Origin: Paenibacillus tyrphae
Lineage (GTDB): Bacteria > Bacillota > Bacilli > Paenibacillales > NBRC-103111
DNA: 64,000 bases
Reading direction: 5' to 3'
NCBI RefSeq assembly: GCF_024158745.1
Contig: NZ_JAMZAW010000004.1
Coordinates: 124,001 to 188,000, forward strand
Shown here piece by piece: positions 25,201 through 34,878 of this stretch. The notes beneath the pieces were generated by a model. It saw only the letters and a program-made list of their open reading frames with translations, was not told where the DNA came from and did not search any database. A program made the position numbers and the translations under genes. How positions within the stretch are numbered: position 1 is the first letter of the stretch; each line of letters opens with the position of its first letter.

Positions 25201-25599
25201 TTGTTTAAACGCTTTGGAATTGCCGTTGTTGTCGCGGCGATATTCTTCGGTTTGGCTGTGGTTCCACAAGTGGAAGCAGGATATGGTCATGTGTTCAAAA
25301 CAGGAGATGGAAAATGGGACGGAAACGTTAAAACAACTTCCACTTACAATATGGCTGAAGTAGTGTTGTATAATCTTAAACCAAATGTAAAAGCATCAAC
25401 GTTAAAGGTACGGTTGTGCAGCCGTTCAACCGGAAACTGTACGAACTACAAAACGGTGGGAGATTTCGAAGGCGCATATCTTGTAAGTTTCTCCTATTTG
25501 AAGCCTGCCACTTATGATGTCGATGTGGCGTATACGGGTTCCGGAAGTGTTTCTGGAAAACTGGATGCCATTGCCGGAAGGGAAATCCCCAAAAACTAG
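25201..25599 (+). CDS. Small secreted protein of unknown function inserted between trpA and hisC
   Basis: 132 aa on the plus strand. It starts at TTG 25201 with AAGGAG 8 nt upstream. A classic signal peptide (FKRFGIAVVVAAIFFGLAVVPQVEAG) with a predicted cut after VEA leaves a ~107-residue mature protein rich in beta-type sequence (TSTYNMAEVVLYNL, YDVDVAYTGSGSVSG), with two cysteines (CSRSTGNC) that could pair. TATAAT lies ~40 nt upstream. Its AT content is visibly higher than in the flanking trp and his genes, suggesting later insertion. No family recognised. Confidence 0.8.
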   Translation: MFKRFGIAVVVAAIFFGLAVVPQVEAGYGHVFKTGDGKWDGNVKTTSTYNMAEVVLYNLKPNVKASTLKVRLCSRSTGNCTNYKTVGDFEGAYLVSFSYLKPATYDVDVAYTGSGSVSGKLDAIAGREIPKN

Positions 25600-25644
25600 G
25601 GTATACGCCCCACCACGGCCTCTGCTCGTGAACGAACAACGAAA

Positions 25645-25689
25645 AATTCTAAACAGCCTCGCTAAATTCGTCAATTTAGCGAGGCTGTT
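25645..25689 (-). terminator. Terminator of the trp operon
   Basis: Perfect 17-bp inverted repeat (AACAGCCTCGCTAAATT and complement) with a 4-nt loop, starting 5 nt after the trpA stop; U-rich tail on the minus strand. It can also stop the convergent plus-strand gene. Confidence 0.93.
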
Positions 25690-25693
25690 CCCC

Positions 25694-26503
25694 TTATCCA
25701 ATCAGTTGTCGAACAAATTCATGAATTTTCGAGAGCCCTTGCGATTTTGTCGATTCATCCGTGAGGAGCGGCAGCGTTTCTTCCACCGTGCGCACTAAGG
25801 CGCTTCCGACAACAATCCCGTCGCACGTCCCGGCGAATCGCGCAAATTGCTCCGGCGTAGAGATGCCGAAGCCGATGGCGATCGGCAGATCGGTCGACGA
25901 CTTAACGGTGGTCAAAAATTCGTCGATGCCGCTGTGGAACTCGGTCCGCGTCCCCGTAACGCCGAGCGACGATACGCAGTAAACGAAGCCGCTGGCGCGC
26001 GAAGCGATTCGCTGCACGCGTTCTTTGGACGTCGGGGCGACAAGCGGAATGAGATGAAGGCCGTGCTGCTGCGCCAGCGCCCGTACCTCTTCATCCTCTT
26101 CCATCGGGAGATCGGGAATAATAAGTCCATCGATTCCATTTTCTTGAAGAAGCTTAAAAATATGATCGAGCCCCGTTTGCAGCACAGGGTTATAGTAAGT
26201 AAATAAAATAAACGGGATTTTGCAGCCTTCGCTGCGCGCCTCACGGGCCGCTCCGATGCAATCGAGGATCGAGATGCGGTTCGCTTTGAGCGCACGCATG
26301 GACGAGCGTTGAATGACCGGGCCGTCCGCCAGCGGGTCCGAATACGGAACGCCCAGCTCGATCATCGCCGCTCCGGCTTTCTCAAGCTCTTTAATGATAT
26401 CGACCGAGGTCCGCACGTCCGGGTCCCCGATCGTCAAAAACGGGATGAAAGCCGGCTGTTTTTGTTCACGCAGCTCGGCAAATTTCCGGTCAATGCGATT
26501 CAT
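25694..26503 (-). CDS. trpA: Tryptophan synthase alpha subunit
   Basis: 269 aa TIM barrel that cleaves indole-3-glycerol phosphate to indole and G3P. The catalytic glutamate lies in [18 protein letters not shown] and the catalytic aspartate in [12 protein letters not shown]. The phosphate site GFGIST and the GIVVGSALV block follow. The start overlaps the end of trpB by 14 nt. Last gene of trpEDCFBA. Confidence 0.97.
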   Translation of the reverse strand: MNRIDRKFAELREQKQPAFIPFLTIGDPDVRTSVDIIKELEKAGAAMIELGVPYSDPLADGPVIQRSSMRALKANRISILDCIGAAREARSEGCKIPFILFTYYNPVLQTGLDHIFKLLQENGIDGLIIPDLPMEEDEEVRALAQQHGLHLIPLVAPTSKERVQRIASRASGFVYCVSSLGVTGTRTEFHSGIDEFLTTVKSSTDLPIAIGFGISTPEQFARFAGTCDGIVVGSALVRTVEETLPLLTDESTKSQGLSKIHEFVRQLIG

Positions 26504-27695
26504 CGGCAGTTCCTCCCAAATAATTCATGATCGCTTCCACGTCCTTGTCGCCGCGTCCGGAGAGACTGACAACAATGATTTCGTCTTTGCTCATAGCCGG
26601 CGCCCGCTTGATCGTCTCGGCGATTGCGTGCGCGCTTTCCAGTGCTGGGATAATCCCTTCCTTGCGGCTCAGCAGCTGCAGCGCGTCCAGCGCTTCTTTA
26701 TCCGTAATCGGAACGTATTCCGCCCGGCCGGTATCTTTCAAATGAGCATGCTCCGGCCCAATGCCCGGATAGTCGAGACCGGCGGATATCGAATGCGCTT
26801 CCTGCACTTGGCCGAATTCGTCCTGCAGCAAATAGCTGTACGAGCCCTGGAACACTCCTTGGCTACCTTTCGTCATCGTCGCGGCATGCTTATCCGTATC
26901 GATGCCTCGTCCGGCGGCCTCTACACCTATCAAACGCACGTTCTCATCCTGTACGAACGGATAGAACATTCCGATCGCATTGCTGCCTCCGCCTACGGCC
27001 GCGATAACCGTATCCGGCAGCCGTCCTTCCAGCTCCAGAATTTGCTTGCGGGACTCGTCGCCAATAATGCGCTGGAAGTCCCGCACCATCATCGGGTACG
27101 GATGCGGTCCGGTAGCCGAACCGAGGATGTAGAACGTATCGTCCACGTGGCTCACCCAATAACGCAGCGTCTCGTTGCAGGCGTCCTTCAGTGTCCGGGT
27201 GCCGGAAAGCACCGGAACCACTTCCGTGCCGAGCAGGTTCATCCGGAACACGTTAAGCTGCTGACGCTTCATATCTTCTTCGCCCATGAACACTTTGCAC
27301 TCAAAGCCGAGCAGCGCAGCGACCGTCGCAGTAGCGACACCATGCTGGCCGGCGCCGGTTTCGGCGATAATTTTCGTTTTGCCCATCCACTTCGCGAGCA
27401 GCCCTTGGCCGAGCGCGTTGTTGATTTTATGGGCGCCCGTATGGTTTAAATCTTCGCGTTTCAAATAGATTTTGGCGCCGCCCAAATGCTCGGTCAGTCT
27501 TCCTGCGTAATACAAGGAAGTCGGACGTCCCGAATAACGATGCAGCCAGTAGTTCAACTCCTCTTGAAAACGAGCGTCTTTGGCATATTTTTTAAACGAT
27601 TCTTCCAGCTCGATCAAAGCGTTCATCAGCGTTTCCGGCACGTAACGCCCGCCGAACTTGCCGAATCGGCCGTGAATATCCGGTCCGTTATACAA
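26490..27695 (-). CDS. trpB: Tryptophan synthase beta subunit
   Basis: 401 aa PLP enzyme joining indole and serine. The PLP lysine is K90 in [11 protein letters not shown]; the glycine-rich phosphate loop is [10 protein letters not shown]. The open frame extends 26 codons into trpF, but a TTG at 27695 is chosen: GAGAGGGTG lies 7 nt upstream and homology ([22 protein letters not shown]) begins there. It overlaps the trpF end by 8 nt, indicating translational coupling. Confidence 0.96.
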   Translation of the reverse strand: MYNGPDIHGRFGKFGGRYVPETLMNALIELEESFKKYAKDARFQEELNYWLHRYSGRPTSLYYAGRLTEHLGGAKIYLKREDLNHTGAHKINNALGQGLLAKWMGKTKIIAETGAGQHGVATATVAALLGFECKVFMGEEDMKRQQLNVFRMNLLGTEVVPVLSGTRTLKDACNETLRYWVSHVDDTFYILGSATGPHPYPMMVRDFQRIIGDESRKQILELEGRLPDTVIAAVGGGSNAIGMFYPFVQDENVRLIGVEAAGRGIDTDKHAATMTKGSQGVFQGSYSYLLQDEFGQVQEAHSISAGLDYPGIGPEHAHLKDTGRAEYVPITDKEALDALQLLSRKEGIIPALESAHAIAETIKRAPAMSKDEIIVVSLSGRGDKDVEAIMNYLGGTADESH

Positions 27696-28380
27696 TGGTC
27701 TGCACCCTCTCGACGAATGTTTTAATTTTCTCGATATCTTTGACGCCTTCCGTTTCAACGCCGCTGGACACATCTACGCCATCGGGCGTATACACATCGA
27801 GCAGGTCCCGCACATTATCCGGCTGCAGCCCTCCGGCCACGAGCAGCGGAATGCCGGCTTCCCGGCACCAGGCGAGATAAGGCGGAATCGTATCCCAAGC
27901 AAACGTTTTGCCCGAACCCCCGCCGTACACCGGATCGTATGTATCCAGCAGCATGCCGTCTACAACATGGCGGTACGGCTCCAGCCTGCTTGTGCCTTGG
28001 GACTCATTCCCAGCCTCCGTTTCACCGGCCTTCACGGTAAATACCTTAAATACGCGCGTCCCTGGAAAAGCATGCTTCACAGCGCGACAAAACTCGGCGC
28101 TCTCTTCCCCATGAAGCTGCACAACGTCCAACGCCGCCTCCCGCAGCACCGCCTCCAGCTCTTCCATCGTCGGATTAACGAAGACGCCGACGGCTGCGGG
28201 CGCCTTCGCCCCGGCAGCCGACTTCATGCTGCGGATCATCTCGCCGGCCTGCTGCGACGTCACCTGCCGCTTGCTCGGTGCAAAGACGAAGCCGACGTAA
28301 TCCACCGGAAGTGCGGCGACCTGCTCCGCCATTTCAGTCGTCCGCAGACCGCATATTTTCACGCTCACCCGTGATGTCAT
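27688..28380 (-). CDS. trpF: Phosphoribosylanthranilate isomerase
   Basis: 230 aa TIM barrel performing the Amadori rearrangement in tryptophan synthesis. The catalytic cysteine is in VKICGLRT (near residue 8) and the general acid aspartate in [27 protein letters not shown] and [12 protein letters not shown] are family blocks. ATG 28380 has AAGGAG ten nt upstream within the trpC stop region. It is 7 nt after trpC and overlaps trpB. Confidence 0.95.
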   Translation of the reverse strand: MTSRVSVKICGLRTTEMAEQVAALPVDYVGFVFAPSKRQVTSQQAGEMIRSMKSAAGAKAPAAVGVFVNPTMEELEAVLREAALDVVQLHGEESAEFCRAVKHAFPGTRVFKVFTVKAGETEAGNESQGTSRLEPYRHVVDGMLLDTYDPVYGGGSGKTFAWDTIPPYLAWCREAGIPLLVAGGLQPDNVRDLLDVYTPDGVDVSSGVETEGVKDIEKIKTFVERVQTIV

Positions 28381-28387
28381 CCGCTGC

Positions 28388-29197
28388 TCACTCCTTACCG
28401 GCACCCGCCTCAGAGTAAGAACCCATCAAGGTATGGACGGCTTCGGAAACGTCCGGCTGACGCATGAAATGCTCGCCGACGAGCACCGAATGAGCTCCGG
28501 CCGAACGAAGCCATTCGATCTCCTCCGGCTTCGAGATGCCGCTTTCGCTGACGACGGTTATCCCCTTCGGGATGGAGTCCACAAGCTGCTCCGTCGTGCG
28601 AAGATCGGTCACGAACGTTTGGAGATTGCGATTGTTGATGCCGACCATCGTCGGGTTCAGTTCCAGCACACGGGCCAGCTCCTCCTGATCGTGCACTTCA
28701 ATTAGTACATCGAGACCGATGCTTCGGGCGATTGACTGGAATTGCCGCATCTGCTCGGTCGTCAGGATGGCGGCGATCAGCAGAATCGCGTCGGCACCGA
28801 TACAACGCGCCTCATAGATTTGATGCGGATCGATCGTAAAATCTTTGCGCAGAAGCGGCACGCCGACAGCCTGCCTCACCCGGCTCAAATAATCGTTGGA
28901 GCCTTGAAAATACGGAGCGTCGGTCAGCACCGACAGGCAATCTGCCCCGGCCTCCTCATAAGCCTTCGCCAACCGGACAGGCTCGAAATCTTCCCGGATC
29001 AAGCCCTTGGAAGGCGAAGCCTTCTTCACCTCCGCGATCAGTCCCATCGGACGCTTCCGCCCTGTACTGAGCGCGCGCTCGAACCCGAGGCACGGCGCCA
29101 GTCCGGCGATCGTTTTTTCCATTTCGGCGATTGTAATCTGCTCTTTAAGCGACGCTACTTCCTGCCGTTTGGTGGCAACAATGCGATCAAGAAACAT
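28388..29197 (-). CDS. trpC: Indole-3-glycerol phosphate synthase
   Basis: 269 aa TIM barrel closing the indole ring. Signatures: AEVKKASPSKGLI (catalytic lysine), VLTDAPYFQGS, LLRKDFTIDPHQIYEARCIGADAILLI, and VGINNRNLQTF; VVSESGI and VLVGEHFMR sit near the C-terminus. It overlaps trpD by 11 nt. A monofunctional enzyme, as in B. subtilis. Confidence 0.97.
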   Translation of the reverse strand: MFLDRIVATKRQEVASLKEQITIAEMEKTIAGLAPCLGFERALSTGRKRPMGLIAEVKKASPSKGLIREDFEPVRLAKAYEEAGADCLSVLTDAPYFQGSNDYLSRVRQAVGVPLLRKDFTIDPHQIYEARCIGADAILLIAAILTTEQMRQFQSIARSIGLDVLIEVHDQEELARVLELNPTMVGINNRNLQTFVTDLRTTEQLVDSIPKGITVVSESGISKPEEIEWLRSAGAHSVLVGEHFMRQPDVSEAVHTLMGSYSEAGAGKE

Positions 29198-30230
29198 AGC
29201 TCTCTTCTCCCGTACATTGGACTAATTGCTCCAGCTTCGCCTGGGCCTGGCCCGAATCGATAACCGATGCGGCAAGCTTCACGCCCTCCTGCAGCGTTCC
29301 GGCCATTCCGGTGACGTAGAAGCACGCTCCGGCATTGGCCAGCACGATGTCGCGGCAAGCGCCGGTCTCGCCAGCGAAAATCCGGCGAATAATGCCCGCG
29401 TTCACATGGGCGTCTCCCCCGATGACATCCTTGATGCTGTAAGTGCGAAGCCCCAACTCATCCGGCGTAATTTCAAAAGTACGAATGTTCCCGTCTTTCA
29501 GCTCGGTCACCTGCGTACCGGCAGAGATGCTGATTTCGTCCAGTCCGTCGAGACTGGCAACCACGAGCGCACGCTTTACGCCGAGCGCTTGCATCACATG
29601 GGCGATCGTTTCCGTTTTGCCGCGGTCGAAGATGCCGAGCACCTGACGGTCGGCTCCGGCCGGGTTCGTGAGCGGGCCCAGCAGGTTAAACACCGTGCGG
29701 ACGCCGAGCTCCCTGCGCGGAGCGGCAACGTGCCGCATCGACTGATGGTACAGCTGCGCAAACATGAAGCAGATTCCGACCTGCTCCAGGCAGCGCGCCG
29801 CCTGCTGCTGATTCAATTGAATATTGACACCGAGCGCTTCGAGCACGTCGGCGCTGCCGCTTTTGCTGGACATGGCCCGGTTCCCGTGCTTCGCCACGCG
29901 GATACCGCCCGCCGCCGCTACGATGGCCGCCGTCGTTGAAATGTTGAACGTATCTGCGCCATCGCCGCCGGTACCGCACGTATCAAGCAGATCAGTCTGT
30001 CTGGTGCTGACCCGGCTTGCTTTCATCCGCATCGTCTCGGCAAAGCCGGCGATTTCCTCGATCGTTTCCCCTTTTATGCGGAGTCCTGTAAGCAAAGCTC
30101 CGATCTGCGAAGGCGTCGCCCCGCCTTCCATAATGTCGGACATCACATCGCGCGCCTCGGACCGCGTCAAATGCTGCAGCCCGATAATTTTCCCAATCGC
30201 CTGTTGAACCGTCAAAGTCGTTTGCTCCAT
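29187..30230 (-). CDS. trpD: Anthranilate phosphoribosyltransferase
   Basis: 347 aa. It transfers phosphoribosyl from PRPP to anthranilate. The PRPP loop is DTCGTGGDGADTFNIST, followed by KHGNRAMSSKSGSADVLEALG and FNLLGPLTNPA. It is monofunctional: no glutamine amidotransferase is fused and no trpG is in the operon, as in B. subtilis, where trpG lies with folate genes. 31 nt after trpE. Confidence 0.97.
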   Translation of the reverse strand: MEQTTLTVQQAIGKIIGLQHLTRSEARDVMSDIMEGGATPSQIGALLTGLRIKGETIEEIAGFAETMRMKASRVSTRQTDLLDTCGTGGDGADTFNISTTAAIVAAAGGIRVAKHGNRAMSSKSGSADVLEALGVNIQLNQQQAARCLEQVGICFMFAQLYHQSMRHVAAPRRELGVRTVFNLLGPLTNPAGADRQVLGIFDRGKTETIAHVMQALGVKRALVVASLDGLDEISISAGTQVTELKDGNIRTFEITPDELGLRTYSIKDVIGGDAHVNAGIIRRIFAGETGACRDIVLANAGACFYVTGMAGTLQEGVKLAASVIDSGQAQAKLEQLVQCTGEESYVS

Positions 30231-30261
30231 TGTCCGTGCCTCCCCTTTTATCCCGATTGTA

Positions 30262-31803
30262 TTACTGATAATAATCGTGATTGATCAATGCATACTCCGA
30301 CGTTTTCGATGCAAAAACGGCTTCCGCCATGCGGATCGATTTCAGCATGCCCTTGGCTTTGTTGATCGTTTCCTGGTACTCGTTCTCCGGAACGGAATCC
30401 CAGACGATCCCGGCGCCTGCTTGGACATAAGCTTTGCCATTCTTGAATACGATGGTGCGGATTGTAATACACGTATCGAGGTTGCCCGAGAAGCCGAAGT
30501 AACCGATGGCTCCGGCGTATGGACCGCGCGCTTCATTCTCCAGCTCGGCGATGATTTCCATCGCTCTGAGCTTCGGAGCTCCCGAGACGGTACCAGCGGG
30601 GAGGCACGAAATAAAAGCGTCGAAGAAATCTTTGTCCTTCGCCAGCTTGCCGGAAACGTTGGACACGATATGCATGACATGAGAGTACCGCTCGATTTGC
30701 ATGAACGTGTCGCATTGGACGGTACCGAATTCGGAGACGCGCCCGAGGTCGTTGCGGCCGAGATCGACGAGCATCAAGTGCTCGGCACGCTCTTTCTCGT
30801 CCGCCAGCAGCTCTTGTTCGAGCGCAAGGTCTTCTTCGGTCGTCCGCCCGCGGGGACGGGTACCGGCGATCGGCCGAGTCTCCACCTTCTCGTCTTCGAC
30901 GCGGACGAGCAGCTCGGGGGAAGTGCCGACGATGACCTCCTCATCCATTTTGAGGCAGTACATGTAAGGCGACGGATTCATCGTTCTTAGTATGCGGTAC
31001 ACATGCAGCGGCGAAATGTCCGTTTCGATCTCGAAGCGTTGGGACAGGACCACTTGAAAAATATCGCCCGCCCGGATATATTCCTTCGCTTGATCGACAT
31101 TCGCCAGAAACTGCTCCTTCGTCACGTTCGAGCGAACTTCTCCCAAATCAACGTCGTCGGGGATGGACTGGTGATTCATATTGAGCGCCGGCAGCGGGCG
31201 TTTCAGGCGTTCAATGGTCGCATCGATTTTGGCGCATGTTTTTTCGTAGGCGGCGACGATGTCCGCTTCCGTTCCATGGGGAGGCACATGCACGTTGGCG
31301 ATGACTTTCAGCTGCTGCTTAAAATGGTCGAACACGATCACTTGATCGCAAAACATAAAGTCCAAATCGTTCATCTGCAAATCGTCCTGCCGATGCGCCG
31401 GCAGCTTCTCGTAATACTGCAGCAGATCATAACCGAAAAATCCGACGGCTCCGCCCGTAAAACGGGGCAAATCCGGCAGCGAAGGGCTCGTATACGCACT
31501 TAAATGCGCTTTAAGCACATCCACCGGCTTTTCCTTCGAGGTCGTCGTTCCTTCCGGACCTTCGATGCGAGTCACACCGTTTTTGGCTTGAATAAACATA
31601 AACGGGTCGGTTCCGATAAAAGAATATCGCGCCCATTTGATCCCGCCCTCGACGCTTTCCAGCAAGAAGGCACGCTTCTCTTCGTAAAAATGTTGAAATA
31701 CGCGGATCGGCGTCTCCGTATCGGCCATCAGATGGCGGACGACGGGGATCAGGTTATACTGGCTGGCAAGCCGGACGACTTCTTTTGCTTCCGGTGTGTG
31801 CAT
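30262..31803 (-). CDS. trpE: Anthranilate synthase component I
   Basis: 513 aa chorismate-utilising enzyme. The feedback site for tryptophan is FLLESVEGG near the N-terminus. The catalytic half has RPIAGTRPRGRT, LMLVDLGRNDLGR and GAPKLRAMEIIAELE. Amidotransferase TrpG must come from elsewhere. ATG 31803 is chosen since AGAGGAGAG is 6 nt upstream; an ATG two codons earlier abuts the SD. Four GAG triplets overlap this SD (31812-31827), and a TRAP-type leader lies upstream, so both transcription and translation are likely tryptophan-controlled. Confidence 0.97.
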   Translation of the reverse strand: MHTPEAKEVVRLASQYNLIPVVRHLMADTETPIRVFQHFYEEKRAFLLESVEGGIKWARYSFIGTDPFMFIQAKNGVTRIEGPEGTTTSKEKPVDVLKAHLSAYTSPSLPDLPRFTGGAVGFFGYDLLQYYEKLPAHRQDDLQMNDLDFMFCDQVIVFDHFKQQLKVIANVHVPPHGTEADIVAAYEKTCAKIDATIERLKRPLPALNMNHQSIPDDVDLGEVRSNVTKEQFLANVDQAKEYIRAGDIFQVVLSQRFEIETDISPLHVYRILRTMNPSPYMYCLKMDEEVIVGTSPELLVRVEDEKVETRPIAGTRPRGRTTEEDLALEQELLADEKERAEHLMLVDLGRNDLGRVSEFGTVQCDTFMQIERYSHVMHIVSNVSGKLAKDKDFFDAFISCLPAGTVSGAPKLRAMEIIAELENEARGPYAGAIGYFGFSGNLDTCITIRTIVFKNGKAYVQAGAGIVWDSVPENEYQETINKAKGMLKSIRMAEAVFASKTSEYALINHDYYQ

Positions 31804-31811
31804 CGTCATCT

Positions 31812-31827
31812 CTCCTCTTCTCAACTC
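31812..31827 (-). promoter_or_regulatory. GAG triplets over the trpE Shine-Dalgarno
   Basis: Minus RNA GAG-UU-GAG-AA-GAG-GAG at 31827-31812 covers the SD of trpE. TRAP binds (G/U)AG repeats; in B. subtilis TRAP also blocks translation of several genes by covering the SD. Four triplets are fewer than the 7-11 of known sites, so they may serve as an extension of the main site. Confidence 0.5.
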
Positions 31828-31851
31828 AAAAATAACTGGGCTCTGCAAACG

Positions 31852-31879
31852 TAAAAAAGCCTCTACGCATCGTAGAGGC
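31852..31879 (-). terminator. trp operon attenuator terminator
   Basis: Minus RNA GCCUCUACG-AUG-CGUAGAGGC then six U, 49 nt before trpE. Its 5' arm CUCUAC (31877-31872) can instead pair with GUAGAG (32058-32053) inside the triplet array, which gives a possible antiterminator that TRAP would prevent. Confidence 0.88.
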
Positions 31880-32020
31880 GGTATTCAGCGGATGAAGGAT
31901 TCGTCCAAACGGAAAGTATGTCCAAAGTACGTTAAACAGCCCTAGGGTAGGTTAAAATAAACCTGCCGATAGTGCGCCGCACGCATCCTGACGGTTCTTT
32001 CCACGAACGGTTAATCTTCT

Positions 32021-32100
32021 CTCTTCTCATCTCAAACTGAACTAGGCTAACTCTCTACTCTGCTCTGTTACTACTTTACTCACTCTTATCTGCTCAACTC
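32021..32100 (-). promoter_or_regulatory. TRAP-binding triplet array in the trp leader
   Basis: Thirteen triplets on the minus strand (10 GAG, 3 UAG), many separated by 2-3 nt: 32100, 32095, 32085, 32081, 32073, 32065, 32060, 32055, 32049, 32044, 32033, 32028, 32023 (5' positions). This is the hallmark of a target for the 11-mer ring of TRAP, whose gene mtrB is at 42.4 kb. The region 31880-32020 between array and terminator has further hairpins but no reading frame. Confidence 0.9.
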
Positions 32101-32110
32101 GTTGTAATCA

Positions 32111-32140
32111 ACTATACTACCTCAATTATGCTTTTGTCAA
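32111..32140 (-). promoter_or_regulatory. trp operon promoter, embedded in the 3' end of aroH
   Basis: Minus strand TTGACA (32140-32135), 18-nt spacer, TATAGT (32116-32111). The -35 codes for residues of the AroH C-terminus (KLTKA). It gives a start near 32104, just before the first TRAP triplet. Confidence 0.85.
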
Positions 32141-32503
32141 TTTGGACAAATCGGGACGAAGCCGCATCGCTTCTCTTTGATAAACATGGATGATTTCATT
32201 TTGCTGTTTGTCCGTATTGACCATTACCATTAAACGAATACAGCGGGGCAATCCGCCCTCTACCGGAATTTCGAGCGAGCACATCAGCGGGACCAAGTCC
32301 CAGCCCGCCATCTGGCGGATGGCCCGCGCAGGGAACGTAGCCGTCAAATCCGGCGTTACCGTAACAAATACGCTGGCAATCTCCTCCGGAATAATCCCGT
32401 TTTCCGCGATAATTTGGTTGAGCAACGCTGTTGTTGCCGTTAAAATGTCATTCTCTTCGTTGCGTTCCACGGTCGTTGCTCCGCGTATTCCTCTTACGAA
32501 CAT
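32126..32503 (-). CDS. aroH: Chorismate mutase (AroH type)
   Basis: 125 aa trimeric AroH-fold chorismate mutase, converting chorismate to prephenate. The N-terminus MFVRGIRGATTVERNEENDI and the middle ASVFVTVTPDLTATFPARAIR match the B. subtilis enzyme, including active-site arginines (R7 and the R in FPARAIR). It sits 3 nt after aroB and its 3' end carries the trp promoter. Confidence 0.96.
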   Translation of the reverse strand: MFVRGIRGATTVERNEENDILTATTALLNQIIAENGIIPEEIASVFVTVTPDLTATFPARAIRQMAGWDLVPLMCSLEIPVEGGLPRCIRLMVMVNTDKQQNEIIHVYQREAMRLRPDLSKLTKA

Positions 32504-32506
32504 CCG

Positions 32507-33604
32507 TCAGTCCTCCCGTTTTAACCGATCCACGATCTCTCTGACCCATTCCGCGGATACGTTTTTGTTAATATCGACTTTGCCGATGGCCGTCGGAATG
32601 ATATAAACCATGCGGCCTTCGCTAAATTTTTTGTCATGCATCATCGCACGCATGATCGCCTCGGTATCGAAGTGCGCCGGAATACGCGTAGGAAGACCGA
32701 ACTTCTTGAAAATGTGTTCGGTTACCGTAAGAATCTCTTCCGGATTGCCCATACGCACCGACAGCATCGCCGCACCGACCATGCCGATGGAGATCGCTTC
32801 GCCATGCTGCAGCTCGTTGTAGCCGGCCACCGCCTCCAGCGCGTGACCGATAGTATGCCCAAGGTTCAGGATGGCGCGAAGATCGTTCTCCCGCTCGTCC
32901 TTCGATACGACCGCCGCCTTAACGGCGCAGCCTTTGTACAGACCGTATTGGAGCGCTTCCGGGTCCAGCCCGACAAGCTTCTCCGCATTCGCTTCGCACC
33001 ACGCGGTAAATTCGGCATCCCAGATCAGCCCGTGCTTGATCATTTCCGACAATCCCGCGCGTACGTCCCGTTCCGGCAAAGTGAGCAGCGTAGACGTGTC
33101 ATACAGTACCATCTCCGGCTGATGAAACGCACCGATAATGTTCTTCGCCAGCGGATGGTTGACGGCGACCTTGCCTCCCACGCTGCTGTCGTGGGCCAGG
33201 ATCGTCGTCGGGATCTGCACAAACCGGATGCCGCGCATGTAACTGGCCGCCACAAACCCGGCCAAATCGCCGACAACGCCTCCGCCAAGCGCGACAACCG
33301 TTGATTTGCGGTCTAGACCTGCCTGCAAGCAGGCGCCGACGACGTCTTCCAGCACCGCCAGCGATTTGGACTTCTCGCCGGCCGCAACGGTGTAGGACAC
33401 CGCCGTATAGCCGCCTTCTGTCAATCGGTCCAAGACCGGCTTCAGATGATGCTTCGCCACATGATCGTCGGTTACGACAAGCAGCGGAGAGGCTTTACTA
33501 ATCCCGTGCTTCTCGAAGTACGCGGCGATATCCGCGAGCAGGCCCTCCCCAATATAAATCGGGTAGGACCTCGTACCAAGGTCTACCGTTAGCTCTCTGA
33601 CCAT
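32507..33604 (-). CDS. aroB: 3-dehydroquinate synthase
   Basis: 365 aa NAD- and metal-dependent enzyme making dehydroquinate from DAHP. The NAD region VVALGGGVVGDLAGFVAASYMRGI and the metal-site histidines (LNLGHTIGHALEAVAGYNELQHGEAISIG) are intact. Middle of aroC-aroB-aroH, 17 nt after aroC and 3 nt before aroH. Confidence 0.97.
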   Translation of the reverse strand: MVRELTVDLGTRSYPIYIGEGLLADIAAYFEKHGISKASPLLVVTDDHVAKHHLKPVLDRLTEGGYTAVSYTVAAGEKSKSLAVLEDVVGACLQAGLDRKSTVVALGGGVVGDLAGFVAASYMRGIRFVQIPTTILAHDSSVGGKVAVNHPLAKNIIGAFHQPEMVLYDTSTLLTLPERDVRAGLSEMIKHGLIWDAEFTAWCEANAEKLVGLDPEALQYGLYKGCAVKAAVVSKDERENDLRAILNLGHTIGHALEAVAGYNELQHGEAISIGMVGAAMLSVRMGNPEEILTVTEHIFKKFGLPTRIPAHFDTEAIMRAMMHDKKFSEGRMVYIIPTAIGKVDINKNVSAEWVREIVDRLKRED

Positions 33605-33621
33605 AAATCCGGCTCTCCCGC

Positions 33622-34785
33622 TTAGTAAGTTTTGATTTGCTCCAAATAGCTGTCGTAATTTCTGCGGATTTCCTCCAGCGAGTCACCGCCGAATTTTTCC
33701 ATAAACGCTCTCGCCACTTCCCAAGCAATGACGTTCTCCATGATGACGCCGGCCGCCGGTACCGCGCACGTATCGGAGCGCTCTACCTGTGCCGTGAACG
33801 CTTCCTTCGTATCGATATCTACGCTTTGCAGCGCTTTATAGAGGGTCGAGATCGGCTTCATGACGCCGCGTACGACGATCGGCTCGCCGGTCGTCATGCC
33901 GCCCTCGAATCCGCCTGCACGGTTGGTCGCACGATAAAAGCCACGCTCCTCATCATGCATAATTTCGTCGTGCACGGACGAGCCTTTGCGCTTGGCCGCT
34001 TCGAACCCGATCCCGAATTCTACGCCTTTGAACGCTTGAATCGACAGCACCGCCTGCGCAATGCGTCCGTCAAGCTTGCGGTCCCATTGCACATGGCTGC
34101 CAAGACCCGTAGGCACACCTTCGATGATGCACTCGACGACACCGCCAAGCGTATCGCCGTCGTCCTTGGCCGCGTCGATGGCCGCAATCATTTTCGCTTC
34201 CGCGTCTTTATCCGTCACCCGCACCGGCGATTCCTCGGTGATGCGGATCAGTTCGTCGATCGGCAGCTCCTGCCGCTGTACTTCCACTTCCCCGATGCGA
34301 ATCACCTGACCGGCGACTTTGATGCCGAATTCCTTCAGCAGCTCACGGGCCATACCGCCAACAGCCACTCGCATCGTCGTTTCCCGCGCGCTGGAGCGCT
34401 CGAGAATGTTGCGCAAATCGCGCTGATTGTATTTCAAACCGCCGTTCAAATCGGCATGACCCGGACGCGGGCGGTTCACCCGGCGCTTCGATTCGTCACT
34501 GCCTTCGATCGGCTCGATGTTCATGATGGAAGTCCAATGCTTCCAATCGTTGTTCTCCACCACAAGCGCAATCGGGGCACCGGTCGTTTTGCCGTGGCGC
34601 ACGCCGCCGACAATGTTGACGGTATCCTTCTCAATCTGCATGCGGCGTCCCCGCCCGTAGCCTTTTTGCCGTCTGGCGAGCTGTTCGTTCACCGCTTCGA
34701 AATCGATCGTTACGTTGCTTGGAAATCCCTCAATAATCGTTGTCAATTGTGGTCCGTGCGTTTCCCCTGCGGTTAAATATCTCAC
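33622..34785 (-). CDS. aroC: Chorismate synthase
   Basis: 387 aa FMN-dependent enzyme converting EPSP to chorismate. N-terminal [11 protein letters not shown] and the [25 protein letters not shown] and [11 protein letters not shown] blocks are the signatures. The start is GTG with AAGGAG 9 nt upstream. It leads the aroC-aroB-aroH-trp cluster under a good sigma-A promoter at 34879-34907. Confidence 0.97.
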   Translation of the reverse strand: MRYLTAGETHGPQLTTIIEGFPSNVTIDFEAVNEQLARRQKGYGRGRRMQIEKDTVNIVGGVRHGKTTGAPIALVVENNDWKHWTSIMNIEPIEGSDESKRRVNRPRPGHADLNGGLKYNQRDLRNILERSSARETTMRVAVGGMARELLKEFGIKVAGQVIRIGEVEVQRQELPIDELIRITEESPVRVTDKDAEAKMIAAIDAAKDDGDTLGGVVECIIEGVPTGLGSHVQWDRKLDGRIAQAVLSIQAFKGVEFGIGFEAAKRKGSSVHDEIMHDEERGFYRATNRAGGFEGGMTTGEPIVVRGVMKPISTLYKALQSVDIDTKEAFTAQVERSDTCAVPAAGVIMENVIAWEVARAFMEKFGGDSLEEIRRNYDSYLEQIKTY

Positions 34786-34878
34786 CTGATTTGTCTCCTT
34801 TCATCCTATCCCATGAAAAGCGTAAGCTTTCTTTCTTTCAAAACGCTTTAGCGCTTTTATGTGCTGAGTCATGTGCTA

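Noticed and set aside
31804..32104. T-box or leader-peptide type attenuation of trp
   Set aside because: No T-box sequence, specifier stem, or Trp-rich leader peptide. The triplet array and local mtrB point to TRAP instead.
33637..34776. 379-codon plus-strand frame
   Set aside because: An antisense shadow of aroC, produced by GC-biased codon positions; aroC is certain.
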